Source of the DNA: Mastigamoeba balamuthi
Lineage: Eukaryota > Evosea > Mastigamoebida > Mastigamoebidae
Direction of reading: 5' to 3'
Assembly (NCBI GenBank): GCA_902651635.1
Contig: CACRSC010000118.1
Span: 124,001-188,000, forward strand
Length of the DNA: 64,000 nt
The notes beneath the pieces were generated by a model. That model had not been told where the DNA came from, did no database searches, and saw only the letters and a program-made list of their open reading frames with translations. Shown one piece after another: positions 10,042 to 22,400 of this stretch. Made by a program: the position numbers and the translations under genes. Every line of letters starts with the position of its first letter. The stretch's first letter is position 1.

Positions 10042-13000
10042 CTACTTGCCGGAGCTCTTTTGCAGGGCGTGGTGCTCCCGCTTCTCCTGCAGCTCGCCAA
10101 AGTGCTGGAGCAGCGCGTCAAAGTCGATCTTCTGCTTGTCCTTGTCCTTGCTCTTGGTCGTGTCCGCGGGCAGCAATCGCAGCAGGGCGATCTTGGACGC
10201 GCAGTTGAGCCTGTGCTTCAGCAGCTGGTACGCCGTGCTCTGCGGCAGCAGCATCAGCACCCCGTACAGCGCCTTGTAGAGCGACACGTGCTTCTCAGGC
10301 TCCAGCAGCTGCAGCCTCAGGCCTGCCTCAGACAGGTCAGGACAGGGCTCCAAACTGGGGCCGTGGCGACGCACTGACAAAGACGGGGCTCTCGAGCAGC
10401 TGCACCAGCTGGTCCATCTCCATGAGGAACCCCAGCGTGACGTCGAGCTCGGCGCTGGGGCACGAGTCTGTCAGGCACACGCACGTGCTCGGCGGGGAGC
10501 AGCGCAGTGGTGGTATGGGTACGCACAACTTGTGGACGAGCTTCTCGGCGTGCGCGTACTCCTGGCACAGCAGGCAGAGCGAGAACACAGAGGCCGGGCT
10601 GTGCGCCCACGCGCGGTAGAGCCTCACGAAGAGCTCCTGCGCCTGCTTCTTCTGCAGCCGCAGGCGCATCGCGCGCGTCTCGGCGGCCGAGAGCAGCATC
10701 AGGTTGAGCGTCTGCACGAGCTCGCCCGCGAACTCGGTGTCCTCCTCCGTCTCGAGCACCGACGCCAGCGACGTGTAGATGCGCTCGGCGTCGATGAAGC
10801 GGCAGAGCAGGCGCGTGATCTTGGCGGCCCTGTCGCGCAGCACCTGGCGGTCCGTCGAGAAGAGCCGCGCGAGGTTCTCCATCAGCTTGGCGAAGTAGTG
10901 GTCGCTGGCCGCGAGCTTGGCCATGAGCTCGAGGTCGAGCTTCATGACCTCCTCCGAGGGGTCCGAGAGCGTGCGCAGCAGCACGGGGAAGAGCCCGTCG
11001 AGGAACGGGTAGAGGTCCTCGGGGTTCTTGAGGTGCAGCATCAGCAGCCACGACAGCGCCGCCAGCCTCGGCGCGATCTGCGTCGTCTTGAACATCTGCA
11101 TCGCCGCCTCCACGTACCCTCTGCCGTGTGCGTGTGCGTCGCGTGTGAGCCCCGCGACGTCCGCCATCGCCGCAGTGCTCGCGGGCAGAGGGGGAAAGCA
11201 AGTTTGTGATTCGTATCGCAACGCACGTGATGGGAGCCTGCTGCTTGGTGTTCTGGACGAGGGCCAGGAGCTTGGCGTTGGCGCACATGGCGGCGCTCTC
11301 GATGGGGGCGAGCGCGCTGGCCAGGTGGGGCAGAACGGCGTCGAGCAGCTTGGCGCTGTAGGGCAGCAGCGCCTCCTGCGACGAGTCGACGACGTCGTTG
11401 ACCCACTGCAGCGCCGTCAGCAGCGTCAGCTCGCTCGGGTCCGACAGCACGCGTTGCTGCTGCTGCAGGCCCTGGACCGCAGGCGTGCCCTGCGCTGGCT
11501 TATTGCACCTCTTGACTAGGATGTCCACCAGCGCCTCGTAGTCGTTCTTCTTGTGCTCCCTCACCTCCCTTGAAGTCGGGCGAGAGTTAGAGGTCAGAGA
11601 AGACTTAGCGTGCGGCTCCAGAGAACACAGGAGGGTCAGGTTGAGATTAGTCTACACCACAGCACTGGATTTTCTTGTTGTTCCACGAGAGACCAACAAC
11701 AATAGCACGGCAAACAGAGCACGAAGGAGCAATGCAAATTGACGACGACCGACATGGAGTGGTGCAGCAGCAAAAAAGCAAACAATACGCACTTGAGGAG
11801 CTCGGCGAGCAGCGTGGTCGTCTCGGCGACGATGTCGCGCGAGGGGTCGCTGATGTACTCGAAGAGGCCGTCGAGGAAGCGCGAGAGGTGCTTGACGAGG
11901 TCAAAGTCGGGCACGCTGTCGAGCACCGAGAGCCACGAGATGAGGAAGTGCCTCGCGTTGGGGTTGGTCGCGTCCAGCCGCTTCTGCAGCAGCGGCATGA
12001 ACCGCTCCACGTCGAACGTGCCGCCCTGCGTCACGACGTCCTTGACCAGCCTGTCCAGCAGCTGGTTCGCGTTGCGCACGCCCTGGTCGGGATCCGCCGA
12101 CAGCTGCGCAGGGGGAAGGGGCGAGTCAGCGGGGCCAGAGGGAGGAGAGGGGGCAGTGCCTTGCAGCAGGCGTCGAAGATCTCGTTGAACAGCACGAGGA
12201 TGTTCTCGCGGGCCACCTTGACGATGTTGTAGAACGACTCGAGCGCGTAGTACCGCACCCTGGGGTCCGGGTCCGAGAAGCACTGACGCATGCAGGCTGT
12301 CAGGCTGTGCCGCCATAGCAGAGAGGCAAGTAGCAGCCGACCCAGCAGAGCGACCAACAACGAGGACCGTCGCAACAGAATCGAATGGATTGACGGGGGA
12401 GATTGAGATACGCGCTGCGCTGTGTGCGTGTGGCCTGGAACACCGGTTGGGAACCAATGCAAGCGCAGAGCCAAACGGCCATAACAGCAGCACATCGTCA
12501 TCGAGCAATGAGAGGCGCCCACAGCACCCCACACCGCCCCACCTCCGCACCGCACAGGCCCAGGGCACAGCCCGCGCACCGCATCCCCCGAACAGCGCAA
12601 CCCCCACCACACCGCAAACAGGAAATCCCACCAACCAAAGACAACGCCACGCCATCGCCACATCATGCCACGTCGCAGCCCCGAGGAAAACCAGAGACCA
12701 GGCAGCCCAAGCGACAACGGCCAGCAGCGGCGGCGGCGGCGACACGACGCGTCGGGGGAAGGAGGAAGAGGAGAAGAGCGAAGAAGAGGCGCACGCGGAG
12801 CACAGGCGGGGCGACGAGCGGGATGTAGCGCGTGAGGTCGGCGCCGAGGGCGATGGCGGTGGCCGCGAGGGCGATCATGCCGCCCTTCTTGAAGTTGGGC
12901 AGCGTGCTGGCGGCGAGCTCCTCGGTCAGCGCGCGGACGACGCGCCTGACGCCCTCGTCGTTGCGCGCCGCCGCGGCCTCCTTCACCAGCAGCTCGATCT

Positions 13001-13262
13001 CCAGCGCCCCCAGCTTCCGCTTCTCGTACAGCCTGTCCGTCAGGTTCCTGTACGTCGCCGGCAGGATCCCGCTCTCGTCCCGCGCGGCCCCCGGGGCCCC
13101 GGCCGTGCGCGACGCCGAGGACGCGGGGGGCGCGGGCTCGGGGGCGGGCGCGGGGCCCGGGGGCGCCGGGGAGGAGGCAGAGGGCACGGCCGTGGGGCTC
13201 GTGGAGGGGGCGGGCGCGTCCTGCGGGGCAGGGGCGGGCGACGACGCGGGCGGCGCACTCAT
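10042..13262 (-). CDS. VAC14: VAC14 homologue, scaffold of the PIKfyve complex
   Basis: Start MSAPPASSPAP at 13262, stop 10042-10044. After a Pro/Ala-rich leader come the VAC14 hallmarks in order: TDRLYEKRKLGALEIELLVK, FKKGGMIALAATAIALGADL, DPDPRVRYYALESFYNIVKV, FNEIFDACCK-LSADPD, ANQLLDRLVKDVVTQGGTFD, HFLISWLSVLDSVPDFDLVK, DGLFEYISDPSRDIV. The VAC14/Fig4-binding C-terminus holds FSLCLLCQEYAHA, MDQLVQLLESPVF, LRLQLLEPEKHVSLYKALYG and LLPQSTAYQLLKHRL. Exons include 13262-12795, 12282-12160, 12103-11792, about 11575-11231 and about 11165-10042 (with further short introns). VAC14 is a HEAT-repeat scaffold that holds the PI3P 5-kinase and Fig4 phosphatase on endosomes. The intron at 12104-12159 has a GC donor. 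Confidence 0.93.
12104..12159 (-). other. GC-AG intron in VAC14
   Basis: The exon ends TGCTGCAAG and the intron begins GCACTG and ends GCGCAG. Removing these 56 bases joins FDACCK to LSADPD in frame, exactly as in other VAC14 proteins. No GT donor nearby gives that join. Confidence 0.8.
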
Positions 13263-13684
13263 GGCGGCGAACAGAGCAGAGCAACGGCACAGCCGCGGTG
13301 AATCGGTGAATCTCTGCCGCCAGATCCCCGCATCTCCCGGCTTCTCTGATACATGAATCTGGTCAAAAAATCCCCCCGGACAGAAGTTACTCGCAGCGGC
13401 AAGTTCCGAGACCCATGCTCTCGCCTCTCATTGGCGGCGCCTCCGGGAACTGTCCTCAGTCGATTTTGATGAAGGCAGTTCCGGCGCTGTTCCTTCCTTA
13501 CCAATAAATGCAACTCCATTTTGTTTGTGCGGTTCTCGTGCCGCAAGAGACGACAGAACCGGGAGCATGGTGATGCAATCGTTTGGGTTCTCTTTGTCTT
13601 GGTCGGTGTGTTGGAATATTCCATTCCACTCCTAGCTTTCTTTCATTCAGTTGCTGTGCTGTTGTAGTCGAGCAGTAGCGTCTC
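13263..13684. other. Intergenic: VAC14 promoter side and downstream flank
   Basis: About 420 bases between the VAC14 start and the end of the next minus-strand gene. No gene or RNA is recognisable. Confidence 0.5.
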
Positions 13685-14637
13685 TCAGGGGGCGAGCAGG
13701 CCGTACACCTGCCCGTCAAGGCCTACGGTGCTCTGCTGGGGCTCTGCGTGCGTCTCGTCGTCCCTCTGGGGCCTCTGGTGTGCGTGCTGTGCGGTGCGCT
13801 CGTCGACCTGGCTCTGCAGCTCCGCGGTCCTCTGATGCGCCCCGTCGATGCGCCCCTCGATCCCCTCCAGCACCCGCCGCTTCCCGTCGCGCGCCTCCGA
13901 GACCTCCCCCAGCAGCCCCTCCCTCTGCTCCCTGCGCGCCGCAGCCTGGCCGCTCCTCGTCCACGCGGTCCACTCGGCAGCTCGCAGCCGCTGCAGCTCC
14001 GCAGACGTCTCTGCCAGCTTGGCCCTCGCCCTCGAGTACTCAGTCACCAGGGGGCTCGCACGGGCTGCTTCCGCCGCTGCGCGCGCAGCGTCCAGGCCGC
14101 GCTCCGACTCGGCGAGGGCCGCGAGCTCGCGGGCCTCGACGATGCGGAGCTCGTCGGCGGCGACCTCGAGGCGCCACGCGTCGATGCTGATCCCCAGCAG
14201 CGCCAGGAACTGCAGCGCCGCCAGCACGGGCGCCGAGACGCACGAGCCCGCCACGGCGCGCCCCACGACCGTGCGCACTGCCAGCACGTACAGTGCGAGC
14301 CCTGCGGCGGCGCGGTGACGATACGTAAGCACCGAGAACAAAAAAAAAGGGGGGGGGGACATCAATTGAATTCGAATCTGGTGCAGGACACACATCGCGC
14401 ACCAACGAAGGCCGCGGAGGTGAGAAAGTCGGTGCCGGGGGCGGCGCCAGGGAGCCAGCGGAGGAGGAGGAGCGCGAGGACGGAGAGGAGGGCGGCGATC
14501 AGCAGGGCGTCGAGGGCTCTGGAGGGCCAGCGCAGCAGCGGGTGCCCCTCGAGGACGGCCCAGTGCGCGACGCCGGCCACGGCGAGGAGCCTGACCGCGA
14601 CGACTGCGCCGAGCGTCCAGCGCAGCAGCGCCAGCAT
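13685..14637 (-). CDS. Multi-pass membrane protein with C-terminal coiled coil
   Basis: Exon 1 starts MLALLRWTLGAVVAVRLLAV (14637) and carries two hydrophobic helices (about residues 3-30 and 42-65). After an intron (about 14305-14410, containing a run of G on the plus strand) exon 2 opens with two more helices (AAAGLALYVLAVRTVVG and VLAALQFLALLGISIDAW). A long heptad-like stretch rich in Ala, Glu and Arg then runs to the stop at 13685-13687. The plan of membrane helices followed by a cytosolic coiled coil recalls ER proteins of the BAP31 type, but I see no family motif and do not assign it. The donor site is uncertain. Confidence 0.6.
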
Positions 14638-15061
14638 CGTTGTAGCTCGGTGGGTTGTTGGGTTGTTGGGTTGTCTGTGCAAGTGCAGACGGAGAACAGT
14701 AATGTGATGGGGTTGCACACGAATCGCTCGCCCAGCATGGCCACCGACTGGGGAGTGTCATCGCACAGAGCGGCACACGTGCGGTGGGGGGGACCAGCCC
14801 GCGTGGCCACCGACGTCATTTGACAGCATTCTGACGTCTACGAGCTAAGAGTGGCGCGTTCTATTTCACACACGCTGACGTGGCCGGTCGCTCCGGAGAA
14901 AACCTCAGAATGGGCTGGCCTTCGACGACGGAGCCCACGTTGGCATCGAACTCCACTGTCGCGTTGTTCCGATCAGCTCGCCGACCAGTTGATTCGCACG
15001 CAGATGAATCTGGGTGGCGGAATCTCGGAATTCCGGGAATATCTGGCACCGCTGAGGGGCC
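14638..15061. other. Divergent promoter region
   Basis: About 420 bases separate the minus-strand membrane protein gene from the plus-strand F-box/VPS9 gene. A GGGTTGTTGGGTTGTTGGGT run sits at about 14651-14672. No clear TATA box. Confidence 0.4.
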
Positions 15062-18000
15062 ATGGAGCAGCTGCCGCCGCCTCTGCTCGCGGCGATAGCG
15101 TCGCGCCTGTGCGCCCGCGACCTGGCGAGCCTCTGCGCCGCCAGCAGCCGCCTGCGCCAGGCGCTCTCGCGTCGCTCCTCGCTGTGGGCGCCGCTGCTCG
15201 CGCGCCGCTTCGGCCCCGCCGCCGCCGCAGCGCTCAGCCCCCAGCGGCCGCCCTCGCTCCGCCTCTACGCCGACCTCGCCGCTGCCGCTGACGCTGCTGG
15301 TGCTGGTGCTGGAGGGCGGGGGCCCAGGCGGGTGCCGTCGTGGCGGTGGGGCTGGGGGAGGGAGGGGGAGAGAGAGAGCAGGAGGAGTAGGAGGTGGAGC
15401 GTCGTGGCGTTTGGGCCCGAGCTGGTCGGCGAGCTCGACAGGCTCATCGGCCTCCGCGCTGACCCCAAGGCACCCCCCTGCCTCTCCGCTCCTGCCGGGG
15501 GTGGGCCTCCCCCTCTCTCTGTGCCGTGCGCCTGCCCGCGGCCGCGTTGGCTGATCTCCCTCTGTCGTGCTCTCTGTGCTCTCTGTGCTCTCTGTTCTCT
15601 GTGTTCTCTGTGCTCTCTGTGTTCTCTGTGTTCTCTGTGTTCTCTGTGTTCTCTGTGTTCTCTGTGTTCTCTGTGTTCTCTGTGTTCTCTGTGCTCTCTG
15701 TGTTCTCCGTGCTCTCTGTGCTCTCTGTGCTCTCTCTGTGCTCTCGCTCTGTGGCTGTCCCACTCTCCTTGCTCTCTTTTTGGTGGCTGTGCGCTCTGTG
15801 CTCACTGCACTTGCTCTCCCGCTTCTATCTGTCACTCGTTGTACGCTTTGCTGCCTCCGTGTCCTCTCTTGCTCTTGCTGGCTGTGCTCCGTGGTCTGTG
15901 CTCTCTGTGCTCTCTCTCTTCTGCTGCTGTCCCGCGTCTCTGCCACTTGACACGGAGGCAGCCAAACGTACAACCTCTCGTGCTCTCTTGCTGGCTGTGC
16001 CCTCTGTCTCTGTCTGTCTTGTGCCTCTCTCTGTGGGTTGGCTGCTCATCTCTCCTCCTCTCGTTGGCTGTGTGCTCTCTTCTGCCCCCTCTCTCGCCCC
16101 TGCGCCTCTGCTCTTTCTCTGCTGGGTGTGTTGCGCATCGTGTGGTGCTGCTGAGGGGTCAGCAGTGACAAGGGTTTCATTGCCCTCCCTGCGCTCATCC
16201 ACCGGGCGCATGTGTGTCCCCTGCGCAGGCGCTGGAACGTAGCGCAGGGCGCGTGGCCCCCGAGGCCAAGGCTCCCGAGGCTCCCGAGGCCCCACAGAGT
16301 CCGCCCAGGGCCGAGCCCCCCGAGCCTCCCGAGCAGCCGCTGTCGTTCGAGGACGCGCTGTGCGAGCGCTGCGCTGCCCCCCTGCGCTCGCTGCTGCGCG
16401 CGGGCGTCTCGAAGCTCAGGCACCGCGCCCGCGCCGGCGCCGCGCCCTCTGAGCTCTCGCTGGGCGTCAAGTCGCTGCTCGCCGACGCCGCCAGGGCCAT
16501 GCGCGAGTGCCCCCGGTGGTCCGCGCTGCCCGACGCCGTCTACGCCGCGCAGAGGATGGACATGCAGCGCTACGTCTTCCGCAAGCTCTACAGATAGTTG
16601 CGTGCCGCCTGCAACGCCCGGCTCCCTTCCCGTTGCTCGCGGGCAGTCCGCTGACGGGTCGAGGGCTGCCTGGCAGCCTGTTCGAGCGGAAGGAGCTGCA
16701 GCAGAGGGACCGCGAGTTCGGGGACAAGGTCAACAAGGTCCGCGGGACGCTGACGCTCGAGTACCTCGAGGTCGCCGAGGCCTACCACGACCACGACATC
16801 CTCGACTCGGCCCAGCGAGGTCCGCAGCGGTGGGGCTGCCCTGCCCCCCGGTCTTGTGGCGCTCAGCCCTCGTGCCCTCTGCAGAGCTCGAGGCGATGGA
16901 CCAGCAGCACCACCCCGAGGACAAGCTCACCTGCATCTTCAAGTGCTGCACGATGCTCATCTGTGCGCGCGTGGCTCCGTGCCTCAGCCCTCGCCGGCTG
17001 ACACTGGGCGGCTGTTGCCTGTTGCCGGGGCACGACAGACCTGCTGCAGGGGGGCGGGCGAGAGGCGGGGGCCGACGAGTTCCTCCCGCTGTTCATCTAC
17101 GTCGTCGTGCAGTCCAACACGCACAGCGTCATCTCCAACCTCGAGTACGAGAGCGCGCGAGAGTTGCGTTCTGTGTCAGCCCGTCACGCCCGCCTGCCTC
17201 GCTTTGCACTGCCGCAGGTACATCGGGGACTACGAGACGGAGCAGGACCGAGGTGGCGAGCTCTACTGCTACTACGCGCACCTCTACACGGCCGTGACGT
17301 TCGTGTCGACGCACACGCCCGAGTACATCGTCGACCCCGACTGCTGGCGGCCGCTGGAGGACTCGGACGACGACGCGGGGGCCGAGGAGGCGTCGCCCCT
17401 CGAGCGCCTGCTCTGCGTCGAGCAGGAGCGCACGCCGTGCGCCATCAGCATGGCCAACAGGAGCCCTGTCGGCGACGTGCCGTACCCAATCGACTGGTCC
17501 GCTGCGGCGCTGCTGTCGTCGTGGTACGCGAGCCCCGACGTCGACGTGCAGCGCCTGCAGTTCCTCCAGGACAAGGCCGCGCGCGACAACTCGATGCGTG
17601 GCTACCTCGTGCGCTCTCTACTGCGGGCCCCTGCTGTTCTGGACGCACACGCACACACACACAGACGCTCTTTCTTTCTCTCTCTTCTCTCTCTCTCTCT
17701 CTCTCTCTGCCTCGGTTTACTCAAACCGTGATGGACTACTTACTGCCCACTGCTGGCCCGATACTAATGCGCCTCTGTGCTGCAGGAGTACGGGGCGTAC
17801 GTGTTTCTGCACGGCGACTTCTTCTTCGCCAAGAATGTGCTGACGCTGTCGCTCGAGAGGACCCCGTCGGACCCCAGCGTCTCGATCCCGACGGCGTACC
17901 TTGTGCGGGGGCTGTGCTACCACCACCTCTGCGAGTACGACGCGGTGTGTGCGCCTCCGCCCGGCGGTCGCGCGGTGCTCACCTGCCAGCCCGCGCAGGC

Positions 18001-19184
18001 CGTTGCGGACTACCTGGAGGCGCTGGGGCGCCTGCGGAAGCTGTTCGGGAGGTACGCCAGGCCGGTGAAGCTCGTGCCCGACGGGCAGCACCCGCTGCCT
18101 GCGGTCTGCGTCGCCGACATCCTCTGCTGCACGGCAGCGGCGAAGCTGTTCGCCCTCGTCCACGCGGGCGGCAGCAAGACGCGCGACCAGCGGCAGGACC
18201 TCGCGGCGCAGGCCAGCACGCTGCTCGACGAGGCCGCTGCGCTTCCGCTGCCGCAGCAGCGCCCCGTCGCGGCCAGCGTGCTTGTGCTCCGCGGGCTGGC
18301 GCTGTTCTACGTCGCTGCGCTGTCGGGGGACCGCGACGGCATCGCGAGGGGCGCGCTCGCGAGGGCCCTCGGGTTCTTTGACGAGGCCATCGCGCGGCAG
18401 CCCGACTCGCACGAGTACCGCGTCATGCGGGTCCACACGCTCGCTCTTCTCGGGTGCGCCTCTGAGCCCTTCGGGAGGAAACTGAGCAGCAGCGGCCGCA
18501 GGGAGACGAGCACGGCGTCTGCGGAGCTGGAGAGCGTGACGGCGGCCAACCCCGGCGTGTGGCACGCGATACTGTCGTCGCCGCAGCACCTGCTCGAGTG
18601 CTACTGGCCGGGCCTGCAGCAGAGCTCGGACCAGCGGCTGAGGCGCCACGACTTTGAGCGCGAGCGGTTCCACGTGCCCACGTGGTGCGACCACTGCACC
18701 GAGTGGGTGCGCGAGATGACCGGCAAGCAGGGCCACAGGTGCGCCGCCTGCGGCTACACGATACACGCGGCGTGCTACAGCGCCGCGCTGCGCCAGAGGA
18801 ACTGCTGGAAGGCCGCCATGGCCAGCCTGCGAGGAAACGGGTTCGTCGCTCTCCCGCCGTCGCACATACACCAGTACAGGGAAATCAGGATACACAAGGT
18901 GCGCCCGCTCTCTCATCGCTCTCGCCCTGCTGCAGCCAGTTCGAGGACAGGATGTCTAAGTGCCTGTGTGGTCGCCTGTTTTTTTATCTCGGTTTATCCG
19001 TGGCTGCTTGTCTCTGACACTGCGCTGTGTGCAGCCCATGTCATGCGATGCGTGCCTCGGAGTGCTGCTCACGCCACTGAGCATCGGGTACGTGTGTACC
19101 GAGTGCTGCCACTTTGTACATAAAAGCTGCCTGGCTCAAGTGCCCAGGCGTGTGATACTGACCTGCCTGGCCACACCAAATTGA
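15062..19184 (+). CDS. F-box / VPS9 / TPR / C1 multidomain protein
   Basis: Start MEQLPPPLLAAIASRLCARD at 15062: an F-box (LPPPLLAAIASRLCARDLAS, CAASSRLRQAL, LWAPLLARRFG). After a long repeat-filled intron, exon 2 (16229-16596) gives the VPS9 helical bundle ending AVYAAQRMDMQRYVFRKLY. Exon 3 starts at 16677, and later exons give the VPS9 core: ADEFLPLFIYVVVQSN, then ISNLEYESAYIGDYETEQD, GGELYCYYAHLYTAVTFV. TPR-like helices follow (AYLVRGLCYHHLCEYDAAVA, ALGFFDEAIARQPDSHEYR). A C1 zinc domain (HDFERERFHVPTWCDHC...GHRCAACGYTIHAAC) and a second, shorter Cys/His domain (SCDACLGVLLTPLS...GYVCTEC...VHKSC) end at the stop 19182-19184. Roles: Rab5-type exchange activity with lipid/diacylglycerol binding and possible ubiquitin-ligase linkage. 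The F-box exon is tied to the rest only by continuity of frame and strand. Confidence 0.75.
15565..15740 (+). repeat. CTCTGTGTT tandem repeat in intron 1 of the F-box/VPS9 gene
   Basis: About 18 near-perfect 9-base units (CTCTGTGTT/CTCTGTGCT) are embedded in an intron of roughly 900 bases. The whole intron (about 15300-16228) is CT-rich. This gives an open frame in every phase that codes no protein. Confidence 0.9.
17640..17715 (+). repeat. CA then CT microsatellite in an intron
   Basis: ACACGCACACACACAC is followed by TCTCTCTCTCTC within an intron of the F-box/VPS9 gene, just before the exon that starts at about 17786. Confidence 0.8.
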
Positions 19185-19449
19185 CACGTCTTACACCGGT
19201 GAGAAACAACGAGGCATTTGTGCTGCGTGAAAGATAAACGGTCGAATAATTAGGTACAGAGGATGTTTTGTTCTTCGTTGTCGAAACCAAGTTTAAAACA
19301 CTTCTAAGGAAGGCGTTGCTGTGCAGCTTTTAGCAAGACAAAAAGAGGTTTTTGTGTTTATTGTTGGTTGGTTGAACACGTGGGGATTTGAGTGTTGTTG
19401 CTAGTGTTGCTCGGCAAGGGCGTTGCGCGGCTATGGGGGCAGTCTGTGC
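19185..19449. other. Convergent 3' flanks
   Basis: A short AT-richer gap between two converging genes. It holds 3' untranslated sequence only. Confidence 0.5.
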
Positions 19450-22400
19450 TCAGAGGATGGCACGGATCTCCTCAGCGACCTGGCGCACCAGGTGGCTCGA
19501 GTCCGACTGCAGGATGGCGTCGATGAACTCGCGTGCGCCGTCGCTGCCGCGCGACCGTGGCGAGCGCGGCAGGACAGGGACCTTCTGGCTGGCGCACTCG
19601 AGCAACCTCTTGTAGATCTTGAGCAGGTTGAGGCGCCCCACAGGGTCCGTGAAGTTGGACGTCAGCTGCCTGATGTCCTGCAGCGTGCCCGCCGTGATCA
19701 GCAGGCTCGCCACGTTCATGTCGTTGATCAGCTCCAGCACAGGCGGCAGCGCCTTGGGGAAGTCCCTGCGCAGCGCGTAGTGGTGCGTGTGGAGGTCAGA
19801 CCCAGCGAGAGGGGGGGCGTGCGGCGGTGTGGCCCGTACTTCTTGTTGCCGTGCAACGTGAAGACCGACCGTATGCCCTCGTAGTTCTCCCTGAGGACGG
19901 GCCACACGAGCTGCGGCTCCTCCGAGAGCCACTGCGACACACAGACGCACGCGTCGACGAACCTGCGGAGCTCGCGCGTGAGCCGGAGGGGAGAAGGGAC
20001 GACGCGAGCGGAGGCCCGGCCCACCAGTTGTTGTCCTTGAAGAGCTCGAGGTAGGCGCAGATGCTCTTGTTCTCCCAGAGGCACTTGCGCGTCTCCTTGG
20101 ACGTGCGCGGCATGCTGAAGAAGACGGGCAGCGTGAGCTCCTTCATGGGCCAGTTCTCGCTGATCGAGCGGTGCAGCACGGGGATCAGCCCCGAGACGGC
20201 CGCGTTGGTCGTGCGCTGCGCGCTGAGCGTGCACATGTTGTAGATGAAGTGCAGGATTCTGTTGATGATCTCCGTGCCCGCGCGCTTCCTGGGCGAGACC
20301 TCGGCCTGGCTGACGAGCACGCGGATGGCCGTCACCATCAGCGGCTCGAGGGCCTCGCGCGCCGCGGCGGTGGCGCTGACGTTGTGGATGACCTTGAGGA
20401 GGTTGAGCAGGAACTCGCCGTTGACGTCGTTCTTCTCCGGGTTGACGGCCTCGAGCAGCTTGCGCACGCGGCCCAGCGCGTTGGAGGACGTGAAGTGCTT
20501 GTTGAAGTTGTGGTAGTTGAGCGACGACACGTGCACGAGCACGTCGATGGCGATGATCAGCGGGTCGTTCTTGAGCTCGCCCGACTTGGCCAGCGTCGGC
20601 GCCACCGGGGCGCCCTTCCTGGGCGTGAGGCCGCCGTCGGGGTTGTACGTGTACATGGCCGCCAGCAGCTCGATCATGTGCTCGACCATGCCCAGGTTCG
20701 TGAACATCTCGCAGAACGACAGCCGCGCAGAGTACATGCCCGAGCGCGGCAGGCGCACCAGCGCCGCCAGGCAGTCGAGCCCGATGTGCACGACCTCCAT
20801 CATCGCCTCGTAGTTGGGCGCCTGCAGCAGCGTGTCGATCGTCTCGAGGCTGTTGGACGACATCAGCAGGCTCAGCGGGTCCCTGATGCACAGCTGCAGC
20901 ACTGCACAGCCGCACGAGAGCCCAACGTCAGTGCCGCCCCTCACAATTGAGCCGAGAGTACGGGCAGTGAGGCAGAGGGCCCGACTGAAAGCGCTGAGAT
21001 GCAGGCGAGGCGCAGAAGGCAGACGGAGCTGCAACCCCCGAGATGGAAGGGGAAGGGAGGGAGAAACACAGAGCAGGATCCGGCAAGCACACAGCAGCAA
21101 ACCTCGCAGAGTTGTTGTGCCAGCGCACAGAAGTAGGCACAGCTAGGGGACGCCCGCCCCAGACCCCAGGAGGAGCCACAGCGCGGCACCGCACAAGGCA
21201 CAAGGCGGGGGCACGAGGAGCAGCCACGCCAGAGGGGGGTGCGCAACGCACCAAAGTGGCCGACCTCGAGGCGGATGTCCGGGGGGTAGCTGGGCTTGGC
21301 AAACTCGCAGACGTAGGGGATGCCCTGCAGCACGCAGACGACGGCCAGGACCTCCGAGTGCGCGCGGCAGACGCAGTTGAGCAGCCGCAGCGCCGTCAGC
21401 GTCAGGAACCTGAAGTTGGGCGCGCCCTTGCTGAACCGTATGAGCGCCAGCAGCGTCGTCATGGGCAGCTGGCTCGTCAGGTTGTCCTTGGAGAACCTGC
21501 GCGCCGAGCGGGGGGGTCAGGCCGGGCGGACTGGGGGCCTTGGGGACTCACGGGGCAGCGAGGGAGGGCTGGATGAGGATGAGGGCCTCCTGGGGGTTGG
21601 CGTTGAAGATGTCGAGGAGGCTCTGGCAGGCGCTCATGGCCTCGTCGGTCTTGGAGAGGCCCAGCCTGTTGAGGTTGGCGACGATCGTGTCCTGGATGGC
21701 GCGCCGGAACTCGTTCTCCTTACGGTCCTCGGGGCTGCCCTCGTAGAGCTCCGAGCCGAACGGGTCGTCCGTGTCGGCAAAGTCGTCCTGCTCGGGCGGC
21801 TTGAGCTTCAGCGGCCCGCTGAAGTCCATCTGCTCGAGCGCGTCCTCGAGCGCCAGGCCCTCGGTGTCGCCGCCGGGCTTGAGCGGAGTCCCCAGCCCCG
21901 ACATGTCGCTCAGGTCCGCGGGGTTGTGCAGCGGCATCAGCGACTTGGGCGGGTTCTGCGCAGAGGCCATCGCGAAGAGCACGCTCTTGCGCTTGGGGTT
22001 CCCCCCGGCAAAGTGCAGCGTCGGCACCTTGCCCCGCGACAGCGTCGAGCCCTCGCCCCCCTGCGGCGGCTGCGACAGCGGCAGCGGCAGCGCGATGGGC
22101 TTGGGGCCCTTGGCCGCGCCGCCCTTGGCCCCCGGCAGCGCCTTCTGCACGTCCTGCAGGAACGCGCTGGCGCCGCCCGCGTCGGCCGCGACGTTGATGC
22201 TGCCCGCCAGCCGCACGGCCGTCTGCATCTGCTGGTTGTACTGCACCACCTGCTCGTTCTGCTTGCGGAAGCTCGCGGCGTGCTGGTCTGGTTGCTGTGG
22301 CCCCAAGCGGTGAGAGACGGCGAGCATGAACGCATGCGGAGGAGAGAAGACGCACAGCGGTGCCGCTCTTCATCCAGCGGTGGTCGAGCAGCTGCGCCGC

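Noticed and set aside
14861-15973. 370-codon minus-strand frame rich in RTQRTQ
   Set aside because: Reverse reading of the same repeat; no protein character outside it.
15526-16242. Long Leu/Cys/Ser/Val-rich open frames
   Set aside because: They arise from the CTCTGTGTT repeat in an intron and are open in every phase.
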